DNA of 64,000 nt from Massilia sp. ST3 (GTDB taxonomy: Bacteria > Pseudomonadota > Gammaproteobacteria > Burkholderiales > Burkholderiaceae_D), in the NCBI RefSeq assembly GCF_018119405.1, contig NZ_JAGPWC010000001.1, positions 1 through 64,000 on the forward strand, written 5' to 3'. The notes below the pieces were generated by a model. That model saw only the letters and a list, made by a program, of their open reading frames with translations. It was not told where the DNA came from and searched no databases. Made by a program: the position numbers and the translations under genes. Below, in pieces: positions 53,170-61,636 of the stretch (position 1 is its first letter; each line of letters begins with the position of its first letter).

Positions 53170-53712
53170 GTGGCGCGCGACGGAGCGCTGCTGTTCGCAC
53201 TGCTGTTCGGCCTGGCCGGCGCCGCCGCCGCGCAGGGACAGGTAATGGCGGCCAAGTCCGCCGTTCTGGCGGATGCCTGCGCCCAGCTGGTCATGCAGGC
53301 CGAGGCGGAACAGGCCGACTGCGGCTGCCCGCCCAAGGGCTGCGTGCGCACCCAGGGCTACTGGAGCAACAAGCCGGGCGTGACCTGGCCGTCCGGCTTC
53401 GACCGCAATGCACCGTTCTTCTCCAGCGGCCTGAGCTGGCAGCAAGTCATGGACCGGCCAACCCGGGGCGACGCCTACCTGATCCTGGCGCACCAGTACG
53501 TCGCGGCGGTCATGAACCGCGCCGCCGGCGCTTCCGCACCGTCAGGCGTGCAAAGCGTCATCAACGGCGCGACCACCTGGTTCAACAGCGGTGTCACCCT
53601 GGGCCAGTGCATGGCCGGCGGCTGCCTGCTGCAGCGCGCCTGGGCCGGCGTGCTCGACACCTATAACAACGGGAACTATCCGGGGGCGCCGAAGCATTGC
53701 GATGAAACCTGA
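53170..53712 (+). CDS. Secreted Cys-rich protein with a GYW motif
   Basis: A 180-residue hypothetical protein. The N-terminus MARDGALLFALLFGLAGAAA is a plausible signal peptide ending AAAAQG. The mature part contains a Cys cluster (DCGCPPKGC) directly before TQGYWSNKPGVTWP, resembling the GYWKNHP-type motif of several secreted bacterial proteins of unknown function. Two more Cys follow in LGQCMAGGC and one near the C-terminus (KHCDET), so disulfides are likely. GTG 53170 is the only reasonable start, but GGAGG (53133-53137) is too far upstream to serve it, so the true start may be an unusual codon nearer that site. Function unknown. Confidence 0.65.
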   Translation: MARDGALLFALLFGLAGAAAAQGQVMAAKSAVLADACAQLVMQAEAEQADCGCPPKGCVRTQGYWSNKPGVTWPSGFDRNAPFFSSGLSWQQVMDRPTRGDAYLILAHQYVAAVMNRAAGASAPSGVQSVINGATTWFNSGVTLGQCMAGGCLLQRAWAGVLDTYNNGNYPGAPKHCDET

Positions 53713-53808
53713 GCTGCGTCCAGCGGCGTTGGATGGGCTGAACGAAATCGCTCCAATTATTGGAACTTTTTGCTTGCCTTATCCGTAACGGGTCACCTAC
53801 ACTTGGGT

Positions 53809-53834
53809 GGAAGCGCGCATTCCGGCGCGCTTCC
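53809..53834. other. Perfect 10-bp hairpin in the gap before the 105-aa gene
   Basis: GGAAGCGCGC (53809-53818) pairs with GCGCGCTTCC (53825-53834) around ATTCCG. No T-tract. Could be a weak terminator or regulatory stem. Confidence 0.4.
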
Positions 53835-53905
53835 GCAGGAGATCTCCGCGCAGTGTGGCGCGCACGGTGGATCCCCCGTTCAACCGCGGTCGGTATGGTG
53901 GCGCT

Positions 53906-54223
53906 ATGGCTGGAATACGTGCATTCATCGAATCTCTCGTCGACGAACGGGCTCCCGGCGTACCTGCGGAGGCCATTGCGGAAGTACTGGACCGCCTGCT
54001 CTGGTGTGTTGCCGACGGTGGCGAGGAAATCCTCACGCTGCGCGACCGGTGGCTGGCGTCGGGGGACGAGTACCGGATCGCGGTGGCGCTGTCGATGAAC
54101 GACGTCTTTCCGTTCAACACCAAGCCGCAACTGGAGGAGGGGCTGGCAGGAATTGCCTCGCGCTTCCCAAGCTTGCGCGGCAAGTGCATCGAGTGGCTTG
54201 GGCATTCCAGCGAGCTGCCTTGA
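53906..54223 (+). CDS. Hypothetical protein, 105 residues
   Basis: A soluble, mostly alpha-helical acidic protein (MAGIRAFIESLVDERAPGVP at the start, GEEILTLRDRWLASGDEYRI in the middle). No recognised domain. ATG 53906 has GGTGG upstream; the frame is open further 5' from 53807 but that segment is Arg/Pro-rich and contains a strong hairpin. Alternative frames on the same strand are less protein-like. It stands alone between the GYW gene and the small membrane protein gene, all in the same direction. It could be an accessory gene of narrow distribution. Confidence 0.5.
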   Translation: MAGIRAFIESLVDERAPGVPAEAIAEVLDRLLWCVADGGEEILTLRDRWLASGDEYRIAVALSMNDVFPFNTKPQLEEGLAGIASRFPSLRGKCIEWLGHSSELP

Positions 54224-54423
54224 GTGCGGTATCGACCGCGTGTTCCTGAAGAAGCAAGCGGCCCGGCTGGCCGATCCTGCTCGGTCGGCGCGGTGCCGGA
54301 GGTCCGAAGCCGTTGTCGCAAGTCGATGTGGCTTGCGGGGCCTCGCCGGTATGGCGGACCCTTCGATCCCTCAGGATAGAGCGTAGGATGGGCACTACTG
54401 CCACCAAATCGCGTGAGGTAGCC

Positions 54424-54876
54424 ATGTCTACACCAAAGCTGAGCGACGAAGCCCTTGCCGTGCTCCTCCAGGAATATGCCTTCCTCAAGGACGAGATCAA
54501 GGAACGCTTACAGATTGCCTTTTCGCATGTCGCCTACGCCGGCGCAATTGCCGCCTTCGCCATCCCGGCCGCGGACAAGCTTTCCGACGTGCCGGAACGC
54601 GCGCTCGTCCTTGGCGGCGTTCCCCTGACGGGCTTGCCGCTGGCGGTCGCCATCATCGGCCTGCTTGCGCTAGCCGGGGTCGCCTGGTTCAATATGCGTT
54701 GGGTAGGTCATTGCGGGCGCTATGTCCGGCTGATCGAGACGCGGGTAAATGCGCACTTCGGCGCGAGGGTCCTTGGTTGGGAGCATTATGCGCGACGTCA
54801 CTCCACCAGGCGCTGGCTGTGGCGGAAAGGGCGAAAGGCCCGGCCCAGGCAAGCTTCGGTGCCGGGCGCCGGCTAG
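54424..54876 (+). CDS. Small membrane protein, 150 residues, unknown function
   Basis: A soluble helical N-terminus (STPKLSDEALAVLLQEYAFL), two transmembrane helices (about residues 35-55 and 72-97) and a basic, Arg-rich cytoplasmic tail with several Trp/Tyr. GAGG before ATG 54424 supports this start; an in-frame ATG at 54388 is possible. No family recognised. A shared bidirectional terminator separates it from the convergent isomerase gene. Confidence 0.6.
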   Translation: MSTPKLSDEALAVLLQEYAFLKDEIKERLQIAFSHVAYAGAIAAFAIPAADKLSDVPERALVLGGVPLTGLPLAVAIIGLLALAGVAWFNMRWVGHCGRYVRLIETRVNAHFGARVLGWEHYARRHSTRRWLWRKGRKARPRQASVPGAG

Positions 54877-54918
54877 CATCGCCGGGCGCGACGCGCCGGG
54901 TCCCCGTTCCTGGAATAA

Positions 54919-54944
54919 AAAAGCGCTCCCTGGGGAGCGCTTTT
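54919..54944. terminator. Bidirectional terminator between convergent genes
   Basis: AAAAGCGCTCCC (54919-54930) pairs perfectly with GGGAGCGCTTTT (54933-54944) with a minimal loop; A-run before and T-run after serve both strands. Confidence 0.9.
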
Positions 54945-54963
54945 CGTTTGCCGAAGCAGGAAA

Positions 54964-55740
54964 TTACTGCACCTTGGCCTTCTTGACCAGGCTTTCGCGG
55001 TACTGCGCAACCTGACGCTGCTGCAGCTGTTCCGCGACCTGCTGCTTGACTTCGTCCAGGGCCGGGATCTTGGCCGCGCGGGTGTCTTCCAGCTTGATGA
55101 CGTGGTAGCCGAACTGCGTTTTCACCGGGGTCTCGGTGATGGCGCCTTTTTGCAGCGAGGTCATGGCCTTCGAGAACTCAGGCACATAGGCCGCCGGGCT
55201 TGCCCAGTCCAGGTCGCCGCCGTTGTTGGCGCTGCCGTCTTTCGACTGCTTGGCCAGCTCTTCGAACTTGGCGCCGCCCTTCAGTTTGGCGATGATGGCC
55301 TTGGCTTCTTCCTCGGTGCCCACCAGGATGTGGCGTGCGTGGTATTCCTTGTCGCCCACGGTTGCCTTGTACTTGTCGTACTCGGCCTTGATGTCGGCGT
55401 CCTTGACCGGGTTCTTCTTGACGTAGTCCGCGAGCATGGCGTTGATGATGATGCTCTGGCGGGCATTGTCGATCGCCGCCTTGACGTCGGCGCGGGCGCC
55501 GATGTTCTGCTTGTCGGCTTCCTGGATCAACACTTCGCGGCTGATCAGGTCGCGCTTGATCGCTTCGCGCAGCTGCGGCGAATCGGTGGCGCGGCCCTGG
55601 GCGACGACTTGCTTGACCAGCTGGTCTACCTTGGCCGCCGAAATCGGCTTGCCATTGACGGTCGCAACGTTTTGCGCGAATGCTGGCATGGCAACCAATG
55701 CGGTCATGGCTAACAACAGGCGGGCTGGCTTCAAAATCAT
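54964..55740 (-). CDS. Periplasmic parvulin-type peptidyl-prolyl isomerase, copy 1
   Basis: A 258-residue folding catalyst with a signal peptide (about 1-22, ending MPAFA), a SurA_N-like helical region (about 25-120) and a parvulin domain (about 130-225; ARHILVGTEEEAKAIIAKL, GGDLDWASP, FGYHVIKLEDTR). It is related along its whole length to the adjacent gene, with identical blocks such as AKAIIAKLKGGAKFE and QKGAITETPVKTQ. The start is ATG 55740 (AGGAT upstream). It is the last gene of the minus-strand run, ending at the bidirectional terminator. Similar to PrsA/Cbf2-type isomerases. Confidence 0.9.
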   Translation of the reverse strand: MILKPARLLLAMTALVAMPAFAQNVATVNGKPISAAKVDQLVKQVVAQGRATDSPQLREAIKRDLISREVLIQEADKQNIGARADVKAAIDNARQSIIINAMLADYVKKNPVKDADIKAEYDKYKATVGDKEYHARHILVGTEEEAKAIIAKLKGGAKFEELAKQSKDGSANNGGDLDWASPAAYVPEFSKAMTSLQKGAITETPVKTQFGYHVIKLEDTRAAKIPALDEVKQQVAEQLQQRQVAQYRESLVKKAKVQ

Positions 55741-55834
55741 TGTTGAGATCCTATATAAACACGAAAAGTATCGCCGCGGGCGACGAGAACCGGCGCGCAT
55801 TCACGAAGGAAGACCGCGCCGGCGACAGCACATC

Positions 55835-56614
55835 TTACTGCACCTTTGCCTTTTTGACCATTTGGTCCGAGTACGCCTGCAGCTTCTGCTGGGTCAGCGA
55901 ATCGGCGATCTGCGGCTTGACTTCTTCCAGCGACGGCAGCTTGGCCGCACGGGTGTCGTCCAGCTTGATCACGTGGTAGCCGGCCTGGGTCTTGACCGGG
56001 GTTTCGGTGATCGCGCCTTTTTGCAGGCCGGTGAAGCCGGCGGCGAATTCAGCCGGGAAGGAGGCCGGAACGGCCCAGTCCAGGTCGCCGCCACTGTTGG
56101 CGGTGCCGGTGTCCTTGGACTGCTTGGCCAGGTCTTCGAACTTGGCGCCGCCCTTGAGCTTGGCGATGATCGCCTTGGCGTCGGCTTCGTTCTCGGCCAG
56201 GATGTGGCGCACGTGGTATTCCTTGTCGCCGGTCTGCGCCTTGAACTTGTCGTACTCGGCCTTGATTTCCGCGTCGCTCACCGGGTTCTTGGTGATGTAG
56301 TCCTTGGCCAGCTGGTTCACGACGATGGCCTGGCGCGCATTGTCCAGCGCCGCCTTGACTTCCGGCTTCTTGTCGTAACCCTGCTTGACCGCTTCCTGCA
56401 TCAGCACTTCGCGCTCGATGAGGCCTTTCTTGATCATCTCACGCAGCTGCGGCGAATCCTGGCCCTGGCCCTGCGCAACGACTTGCTTGACCATCGCATC
56501 GGCACGCGCCGACGGGATCGGCTTGCCGTTGACCACTGCGAGGTTCTGGGCAAAGGCGGGCGCCGCTCCAACGGCGATCAGGGCTAACAGCAGGCGTGCT
56601 GGCTTAAAAGTCAT
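55835..56614 (-). CDS. Periplasmic parvulin-type peptidyl-prolyl isomerase, copy 2
   Basis: A 259-residue tandem paralogue of the downstream isomerase. It has a signal peptide (ending APAFA), SurA_N-like region and parvulin domain (VRHILAENEADAKAIIAKLK, GGDLDWAVP, AGYHVIKLDDTR). It shares the start TFKPARLLLA and the end VKKAKVQ with its copy. The 94-bp gap between the copies holds nothing recognisable. It lies 103 bases after the bolA gene, so it may belong to the same transcript or have its own promoter. Paired copies may divide clients, but that is inference. Confidence 0.92.
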   Translation of the reverse strand: MTFKPARLLLALIAVGAAPAFAQNLAVVNGKPIPSARADAMVKQVVAQGQGQDSPQLREMIKKGLIEREVLMQEAVKQGYDKKPEVKAALDNARQAIVVNQLAKDYITKNPVSDAEIKAEYDKFKAQTGDKEYHVRHILAENEADAKAIIAKLKGGAKFEDLAKQSKDTGTANSGGDLDWAVPASFPAEFAAGFTGLQKGAITETPVKTQAGYHVIKLDDTRAAKLPSLEEVKPQIADSLTQQKLQAYSDQMVKKAKVQ

Positions 56615-56717
56615 GTGGTGTTCCTGTAGCGGTATATGCTGGACGAGATTAGATTAGTTCTTGTAACAACCAGTTCAATTGTCGGCGAGTTTTCTTAAAG
56701 CAGCCTGAAGCCGACTT

Positions 56718-57002
56718 TCAGGACTGTTCGGAAGGCGCGATCGCCGTGATGGCAAGTGCGTGGATTTCCGCTTTGTTAATCATTTCGTGCACGGCATCAT
56801 ACACAAGACGATGCCGCATGACTAGCGTACGTCCCTGGAACTGCTCCGAGACGATTTTCACGCTGTAATGACTGCCGCCGCCGGCCGCGCCCGCATGGCC
56901 GGCATGCAGGTGCGAATCGTCCGTGATCTCGAGCAGGGTCGGGTTCAGTTCGGCCTGCAGGCGTTCGCGCAGGCGTTCGGTGCGTTCTAGCGGGGTGCTC
57001 AT
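56718..57002 (-). CDS. bolA: BolA-family protein
   Basis: A 94-residue BolA-like protein. The family core is visible: [22 protein letters not shown] at about 16-37 with ligand-type His residues, [20 protein letters not shown] at about 52-71, and HALAITA near the end. BolA proteins partner monothiol glutaredoxins in iron-sulfur handling and affect cell shape. Its start overlaps the yciB stop by four bases. A Gly/Ala/His-rich loop ([14 protein letters not shown]) is slightly longer than in E. coli BolA. Confidence 0.92.
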   Translation of the reverse strand: MSTPLERTERLRERLQAELNPTLLEITDDSHLHAGHAGAAGGGSHYSVKIVSEQFQGRTLVMRHRLVYDAVHEMINKAEIHALAITAIAPSEQS

Positions 57003-57628
57003 GCGTCCTCCTCAATATGTTTGGAAAGCATCAGGGTCTGGACCACGACGAAGGCGAAGAAAATGCCGGTAAAGCCGAACAGCTTGAAGCTGACCCAGGC
57101 GCTGGTATCGGTGCGGAACACCACGAAGGCCATCAGCAGGTTCAGCAGGCCCATCGCGAAGAAGAAGACGATCCAGGCATAGCCGACCCGGTTCCACACG
57201 GGATCGGGCAGCTTGACCTGGGCTTCCATCACCGAGCGCATCAGGTTCTTGCGGTAGAACACCTGGGCCACCAGCAGGGCCGCGGCGAAGGCCCAGTACA
57301 GGATGGTCGGCTTCCATTTGATGAAGGTATCGTCGTGGAAGTAGATAGTGGCGCCGCCGGCCACCACGATCACGCCCAGCGACAGCCACAGCATGTTGTC
57401 GACCTTGCGCCCGCGCACCAGGAGGTAACCGATCTGGAGGAAGGTGGCGACGATCGCCACCGCGGTCGCCAGCAGGATCGCCGACTGGCTGGGCGGCACG
57501 GCGCCGCCCGCGATCAGGCCGCCGAGATACTGGGTGGCCAGGCCATGGGCCCAGTCCTGGTGGTTCTCGCCGTATTTATAGACGCCGAAGAACAGGATGA
57601 CCGGGAACAGGTCGAACAGGAATTTCAT
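56999..57628 (-). CDS. yciB: Inner-membrane septation/envelope protein YciB
   Basis: A 209-residue integral membrane protein (IspA/IspZ intracellular-septation family) with about five to six helices. Signature blocks are [19 protein letters not shown] at the start and the central [16 protein letters not shown] (about 103-118). YciB interacts with cell elongation and division complexes in enterobacteria and affects envelope integrity. Its extra length relative to E. coli (179 residues) lies in the loop after helix 1. It lies between msrB and bolA, overlapping bolA. Confidence 0.94.
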   Translation of the reverse strand: MKFLFDLFPVILFFGVYKYGENHQDWAHGLATQYLGGLIAGGAVPPSQSAILLATAVAIVATFLQIGYLLVRGRKVDNMLWLSLGVIVVAGGATIYFHDDTFIKWKPTILYWAFAAALLVAQVFYRKNLMRSVMEAQVKLPDPVWNRVGYAWIVFFFAMGLLNLLMAFVVFRTDTSAWVSFKLFGFTGIFFAFVVVQTLMLSKHIEEDA

Positions 57629-57651
57629 TGCGGGGTGGTCCTCAGGAGAAG

Positions 57652-58047
57652 TTAAACAGGTTCGAAGCGCAGCGAGGCCGAGTTGATGCAGTAGCGCAGG
57701 CCGGTGGGCGGCGGGCCGTCGGGGAAGACGTGGCCCAGGTGGGCATCGCAGACGGCGCAGATGATCTCGGTACGCAGCATGCCATGCGTGCGGTCTTCCT
57801 TCTCGATCACATTGTCCGGATCAAGAGCGCGGAAGTAGCTGGGCCAGCCGCAGCCCGAATCGAACTTGGCGTCGGATTCGAACAGCGGGGTATCGCAGCA
57901 GACGCAGTGGTAGATGCCGTGCTCGTGATGGTCCCAGAACTTGCCGGTGAAGGCGCGTTCGGTGGCGGCGTGGCGGGTCACCTGGTATTGCATCGCGTCG
58001 AGCTGGGCGCGCCATTCGGCGTCGGTCTTGGTCACTTTATCGGTCAT
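57652..58047 (-). CDS. msrB: Peptide-methionine (R)-S-oxide reductase
   Basis: Reduces the R-epimer of methionine sulfoxide in proteins. The 131-residue protein has the two zinc CxxC motifs, CVCC (48-51) and [10 protein letters not shown], and the catalytic Cys in RYCINSASL (about residue 119), so it is the Cys rather than selenocysteine form. Cytoplasmic, with no signal peptide. It follows selO by 17 bases and precedes yciB; selO-msrB adjacency fits a shared redox/oxidative-stress role. Confidence 0.95.
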   Translation of the reverse strand: MTDKVTKTDAEWRAQLDAMQYQVTRHAATERAFTGKFWDHHEHGIYHCVCCDTPLFESDAKFDSGCGWPSYFRALDPDNVIEKEDRTHGMLRTEIICAVCDAHLGHVFPDGPPPTGLRYCINSASLRFEPV

Positions 58048-58064
58048 GATGGTCTTTCGCTGGT

Positions 58065-59528
58065 TCAGGAAGAGCAGCTTACTTCAAGATGGGCCGCCCA
58101 ATCCGGCGGCAGGGCCGCATAGGATGCGTTCTCGGGCTGTTCGTCGTAGGGGCGCTCGAGCACGGCGAGCAGCCTGCGCACGCCGCCGAAGTCGCCATTC
58201 TGTGCCTGTTCGATCGCCACCTGGGCCAGATAGTTGCGCAGCACGTACTTCGGATTGACGCGGTCCATCGCCGCGCGGCGCAGCGCATCATTGCTGCCCT
58301 CGGCGCGCAGGCGGGCGCGGTAGGCATTCGCCCACGTGTCGAAGGCCGCGCGGTCGATGAACAGGTCGCGCAGTGGACTGTCCGCCGCCGGGTCGTCGGC
58401 CTGCAGCCCGCCCAGGCGGCGGAAGAACAGGGTGAAATCGGCGTGATTGTCCTGCAGCAGCTGGAACATGGCGTCGAACAGGGCGCCGTCCTCGTCGCGC
58501 ACGTCGCGCAGGCCGAGCTTGGCGTGCAGCAGCTCGTCGAGCTGGGCGCCGAAGGCCGGGCGGTAGACGTCGAGCGCCTCCTCGGCTTCTTCCGGCGTCC
58601 CGATCAGCGGCAGCAGGGCGTTGCCCAGGGCATAGCAGTTCCAGTGTCCCACCGGTACCTGGTTGGCGTAGGAATAGCGGCCGCCCTGGTCGGTGTGATT
58701 GCAGATGTGCTGGGCGTCGAAGGCTTCCATGAAGCCGAAGGGACCGTAGTCCAGGGTCAGGCCCAGGATCGACATATTGTCGGTGTTCATCACGCCGTGC
58801 ATGAAGCCGACCGCCTGCCAGTGCGCGATCATGCGCGCGGTGCGGCGGGTGACTTCGGCCAGCAGTTCCTTGTAGGGATTGGCGGCGCCGGTGAACTCCG
58901 GGTAGAAGGTCTTGATCACGTAGTCGGCCAGCGTGCGCAATTCGTCCTGCCGGCCGCGGTGGTACCAGTGTTCGAAGGAACCGCAGCGCACGAAGGAGGG
59001 CGCCATGCGGGTGACCACGGCAGCGGTCTCGACCGATTCGCGCACGACCTGCTGGTGCGAGCCGGTAACCATCAGCGCGCGTGTCGTCGGGATGCCGAGG
59101 GCGGCCATCGCTTCCGAGCACAGGAATTCGCGGATCGACGAGCGCAGCACGGCGCGCCCGTCGCCCATGCGGGAGTAGGGCGTCATGCCTGCGCCCTTGA
59201 GCTGGAGCTCCATCGGCCCGTTCGGGGTGGCGATGTCGCCCAGGGTGATGGCGCGGCCGTCGCCCAGCTGTCCGGCCCAGACGCCGAACTGGTGGCCCGA
59301 GTACACCGCCGCGAGGGGCTGCGAGCGCACGGCGATCTTGTTGCCCGTGAACACGGCAACGAAGTCCTCGCGCGCCAGCTCGGCCGCATCCAGGCCCACC
59401 AGCGCGGCCGCCGGAGCGCTCGCCGCGATGAAATGGGGCGAGGGCAGCGGGGTCGGCATCAGGCGCGTGTAGAAGGCCGGCGGCAGCTCGGCGAAGGAGT
59501 TATTCAGGGGGAGTTCGTCGGCAGTAAT
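58065..59528 (-). CDS. selO: Protein adenylyltransferase SelO (YdiU), probable ATT start
   Basis: Pseudokinase-fold enzyme that transfers AMP from ATP to Ser/Thr/Tyr of target proteins, linked to redox control. Conserved blocks include [38 protein letters not shown] and [13 protein letters not shown] (catalytic loop). The first ATG (59459) would cut into the conserved N-terminus: the codons upstream encode [20 protein letters not shown], as in other SelO proteins. Between that ATG and the in-frame TGA there is no ATG, GTG or TTG. An ATT at 59528-59526 with TGGAA upstream is the best start and gives 487 residues, near the family norm. CTG at 59513 is an alternative. Confidence 0.85.
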   Translation of the reverse strand: MTADELPLNNSFAELPPAFYTRLMPTPLPSPHFIAASAPAAALVGLDAAELAREDFVAVFTGNKIAVRSQPLAAVYSGHQFGVWAGQLGDGRAITLGDIATPNGPMELQLKGAGMTPYSRMGDGRAVLRSSIREFLCSEAMAALGIPTTRALMVTGSHQQVVRESVETAAVVTRMAPSFVRCGSFEHWYHRGRQDELRTLADYVIKTFYPEFTGAANPYKELLAEVTRRTARMIAHWQAVGFMHGVMNTDNMSILGLTLDYGPFGFMEAFDAQHICNHTDQGGRYSYANQVPVGHWNCYALGNALLPLIGTPEEAEEALDVYRPAFGAQLDELLHAKLGLRDVRDEDGALFDAMFQLLQDNHADFTLFFRRLGGLQADDPAADSPLRDLFIDRAAFDTWANAYRARLRAEGSNDALRRAAMDRVNPKYVLRNYLAQVAIEQAQNGDFGGVRRLLAVLERPYDEQPENASYAALPPDWAAHLEVSCSS

Positions 59529-59914
59529 GGCGGTTCCAGTATCGGTGGACGGTGATGTCGGGATTCTACCGTACCGCGGCGAATGTGGAGGCGCACAGGA
59601 GGAGTATCAGGAACCGGGCTGTGAGATCCCCCGCTCCTCAGTCAAGGTCATTCCGGCGAAGGCCGGAATCCAGGTTTGCATGCGTCACTCCGCCGCTCAC
59701 CATGAATATGCGTAAAACTTGGGTTCCGGCCTACGCCGGAAGTCGCAGGCGCCAGTGGCGCGTACGACGTGACAACAATGGAAGACAGCCTCGTGAGCAC
59801 CCGCCGCCATGCGCACCGAATAACTGCTGCAACGCATCATCGAATTGCATTGACGCCCGTGCTATTCGCACGTTACAACTTTCCTGAAGTTGTTAAATGA
59901 ATATGGAGACGCCG
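59529..59914. other. Intergenic region between divergent selO and acyl-CoA synthetase genes
   Basis: 386 bases without a gene. It holds repeat element B copy 5 (59647-59769). No convincing consensus promoter is seen on either strand, and the remaining sequence shows no coding signal. Confidence 0.6.
59647..59769. repeat. Dispersed inverted-repeat element, family B, copy 5
   Basis: The left arm from 59647 (GTCATTCCGGCGAAGGCCGG...) and right arm 59717-59745 (ACTTGGGTTCCGGCCTACGC...) are inverted. As in copy 3, the right arm is followed by GGCGCCAGTGGCGCGTACGA. Confidence 0.75.
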
Positions 59915-61567
59915 ATGACCGACTACCCGATGAGCCCGCTGATGGGCCAGATGATGGACCAGCCGCTGCTGGTCTCGAGCATTATCGAGTTCGCCGCCCG
60001 CCACTATGGCGACAGCGAGATCGTGTCGCGCCGGGTCGAAGGCGACATCCACCGCTATACCTACCGCGAGTGCGAACAGCGCTCGCGCAAGCTGGCCCAT
60101 GCGCTGGCGGGCCTGGGCGTCAAGATGGGCGAGCGCGTCGCCACCCTGGCCTGGAACGGCTACCGCCACATGGAGCTCTACTACGGGGTGTCCGGCTCCG
60201 GCGCCGTGCTGCACACGATCAACCCGCGCCTGCACCCCGAGCAGATCGCCTACATCATCAACCACGCGGAAGACCAGTTCCTGTTCTTCGACCTGACTTT
60301 CCTCCCGGCCATCGAGGCCATGGCGCGCACCTGCAAGACGGTGAAGGGCTACGTCGCCATGTGCGGCCGCGAGCACATGCCGGCCAAGACCGACATCCCC
60401 ATGCTGCTGTGCTACGAGGAGCTGGTGGCGGCCGCCCCCGGCGACTACCGCTGGCCGCAGTTCGACGAGCGCAGCGCCGCCGCCCTGTGCTATACCTCGG
60501 GCACCACCGGCAACCCCAAGGGCGCCCTGTACTCGCACCGCTCGACCGTGCTGCACGCCTACGCCTCGGCGATGCCGAACGCGCTCAACGTGTCCTCGGC
60601 CGACGTGGTGCTGCCCGTGGTGCCGATGTTCCACGTGAACGCCTGGGGACTGCCGTACTCGGTACTGCTGTCGGGCGCCAAGATGGTCTATCCGGGCGCG
60701 GCCCTGGACGGCAAGTCGCTGTACGAACTGTTCGAGCAGGAGGGCGTCACCTTCTCGGCCGGCGTGCCGACCGTCTGGCTGGGCCTGATCAACTACGTGA
60801 TGCAGAACGACCTGCGCTTCTCGACCTTCCGGCGCACCGTGATCGGCGGCTCGGCCTGCCCGCCGGCGATGATGGACACCCTGATCGACCGCCTGCGCGT
60901 GCAGGTGATCCACGCCTGGGGCATGACCGAGATGTCGCCGCTCGGCACCGCCTGCACCCTGATGGGCAAGCACATGAAGCAGCCGATCGAGGAGCAGCGC
61001 GCCGTGCTGCGCAAGCAGGGTCACGCGATCTATGGCGTCGACATGAAGATCGTCGACGACGACGGCAGCGAGCTGCCCTGGGACGGCGTCACTTATGGCC
61101 ACCTGCTGGTCAAGGGGCCGTGGGTGGTGTCCGGCTACTACCGCGACGAAGGCGGCGGCGTGCTGCAGGACGGCTGGTTCCCGACCGGCGACGTGGCCAC
61201 CATCGACCAGGATGGCTACCTGGCGATCACGGACCGCAGCAAGGACGTGATCAAGTCGGGCGGCGAGTGGATCGGCTCGATCGACCTGGAGAACGTCGCG
61301 ATGGCCCATCCTGCCGTGCTGCAGGCGGCCTGCATCGGGGTTCCGCACCCGAAGTGGAGCGAAAGGCCGCTGCTGGTGGTGGTGCGCCGTCCGGGCATGG
61401 ACGTGGCGCGCGAGGAGCTGCTCGCCTTCTTCGAAGGGAAGGTCGCCAAGTGGTGGATCCCGGACGACGTGGTGTTCGCCGACAGCCTGCCGGTCGGCGG
61501 CACCGGCAAGATACAGAAGAACAAGCTGCGCGAGGCCTACGGGGAGTACCACCTGCCGACCGCCTGA
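59915..61567 (+). CDS. Medium/long-chain acyl-CoA synthetase (AMP-forming)
   Basis: Activates a carboxylic acid to its CoA thioester via an acyl-adenylate. The 550-residue protein of the ANL superfamily has the P-loop-like AMP motif YTSGTTGNPKGALYSH (about 192-207), the HAWGMTEMSPLG adenine motif (about 330) and the C-terminal hinge DRSKDVIKSGGEWI; the catalytic Lys is in GTGKIQKNKL. It resembles the AlkK/DmdB-like group, so the substrate may be a medium-chain fatty acid or methylthiopropionate. ATG 59915 was chosen for GGAG six bases upstream; in-frame ATGs at 59897 and 59903 are possible. Confidence 0.92.
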   Translation: MTDYPMSPLMGQMMDQPLLVSSIIEFAARHYGDSEIVSRRVEGDIHRYTYRECEQRSRKLAHALAGLGVKMGERVATLAWNGYRHMELYYGVSGSGAVLHTINPRLHPEQIAYIINHAEDQFLFFDLTFLPAIEAMARTCKTVKGYVAMCGREHMPAKTDIPMLLCYEELVAAAPGDYRWPQFDERSAAALCYTSGTTGNPKGALYSHRSTVLHAYASAMPNALNVSSADVVLPVVPMFHVNAWGLPYSVLLSGAKMVYPGAALDGKSLYELFEQEGVTFSAGVPTVWLGLINYVMQNDLRFSTFRRTVIGGSACPPAMMDTLIDRLRVQVIHAWGMTEMSPLGTACTLMGKHMKQPIEEQRAVLRKQGHAIYGVDMKIVDDDGSELPWDGVTYGHLLVKGPWVVSGYYRDEGGGVLQDGWFPTGDVATIDQDGYLAITDRSKDVIKSGGEWIGSIDLENVAMAHPAVLQAACIGVPHPKWSERPLLVVVRRPGMDVAREELLAFFEGKVAKWWIPDDVVFADSLPVGGTGKIQKNKLREAYGEYHLPTA

Positions 61568-61636
61568 CTTGGCTGCGCCGCATCCGCCGGCTTGGCGGTA
61601 TGCTCTGCCGTATCGTGAACCGCACGGAGACGGCGC

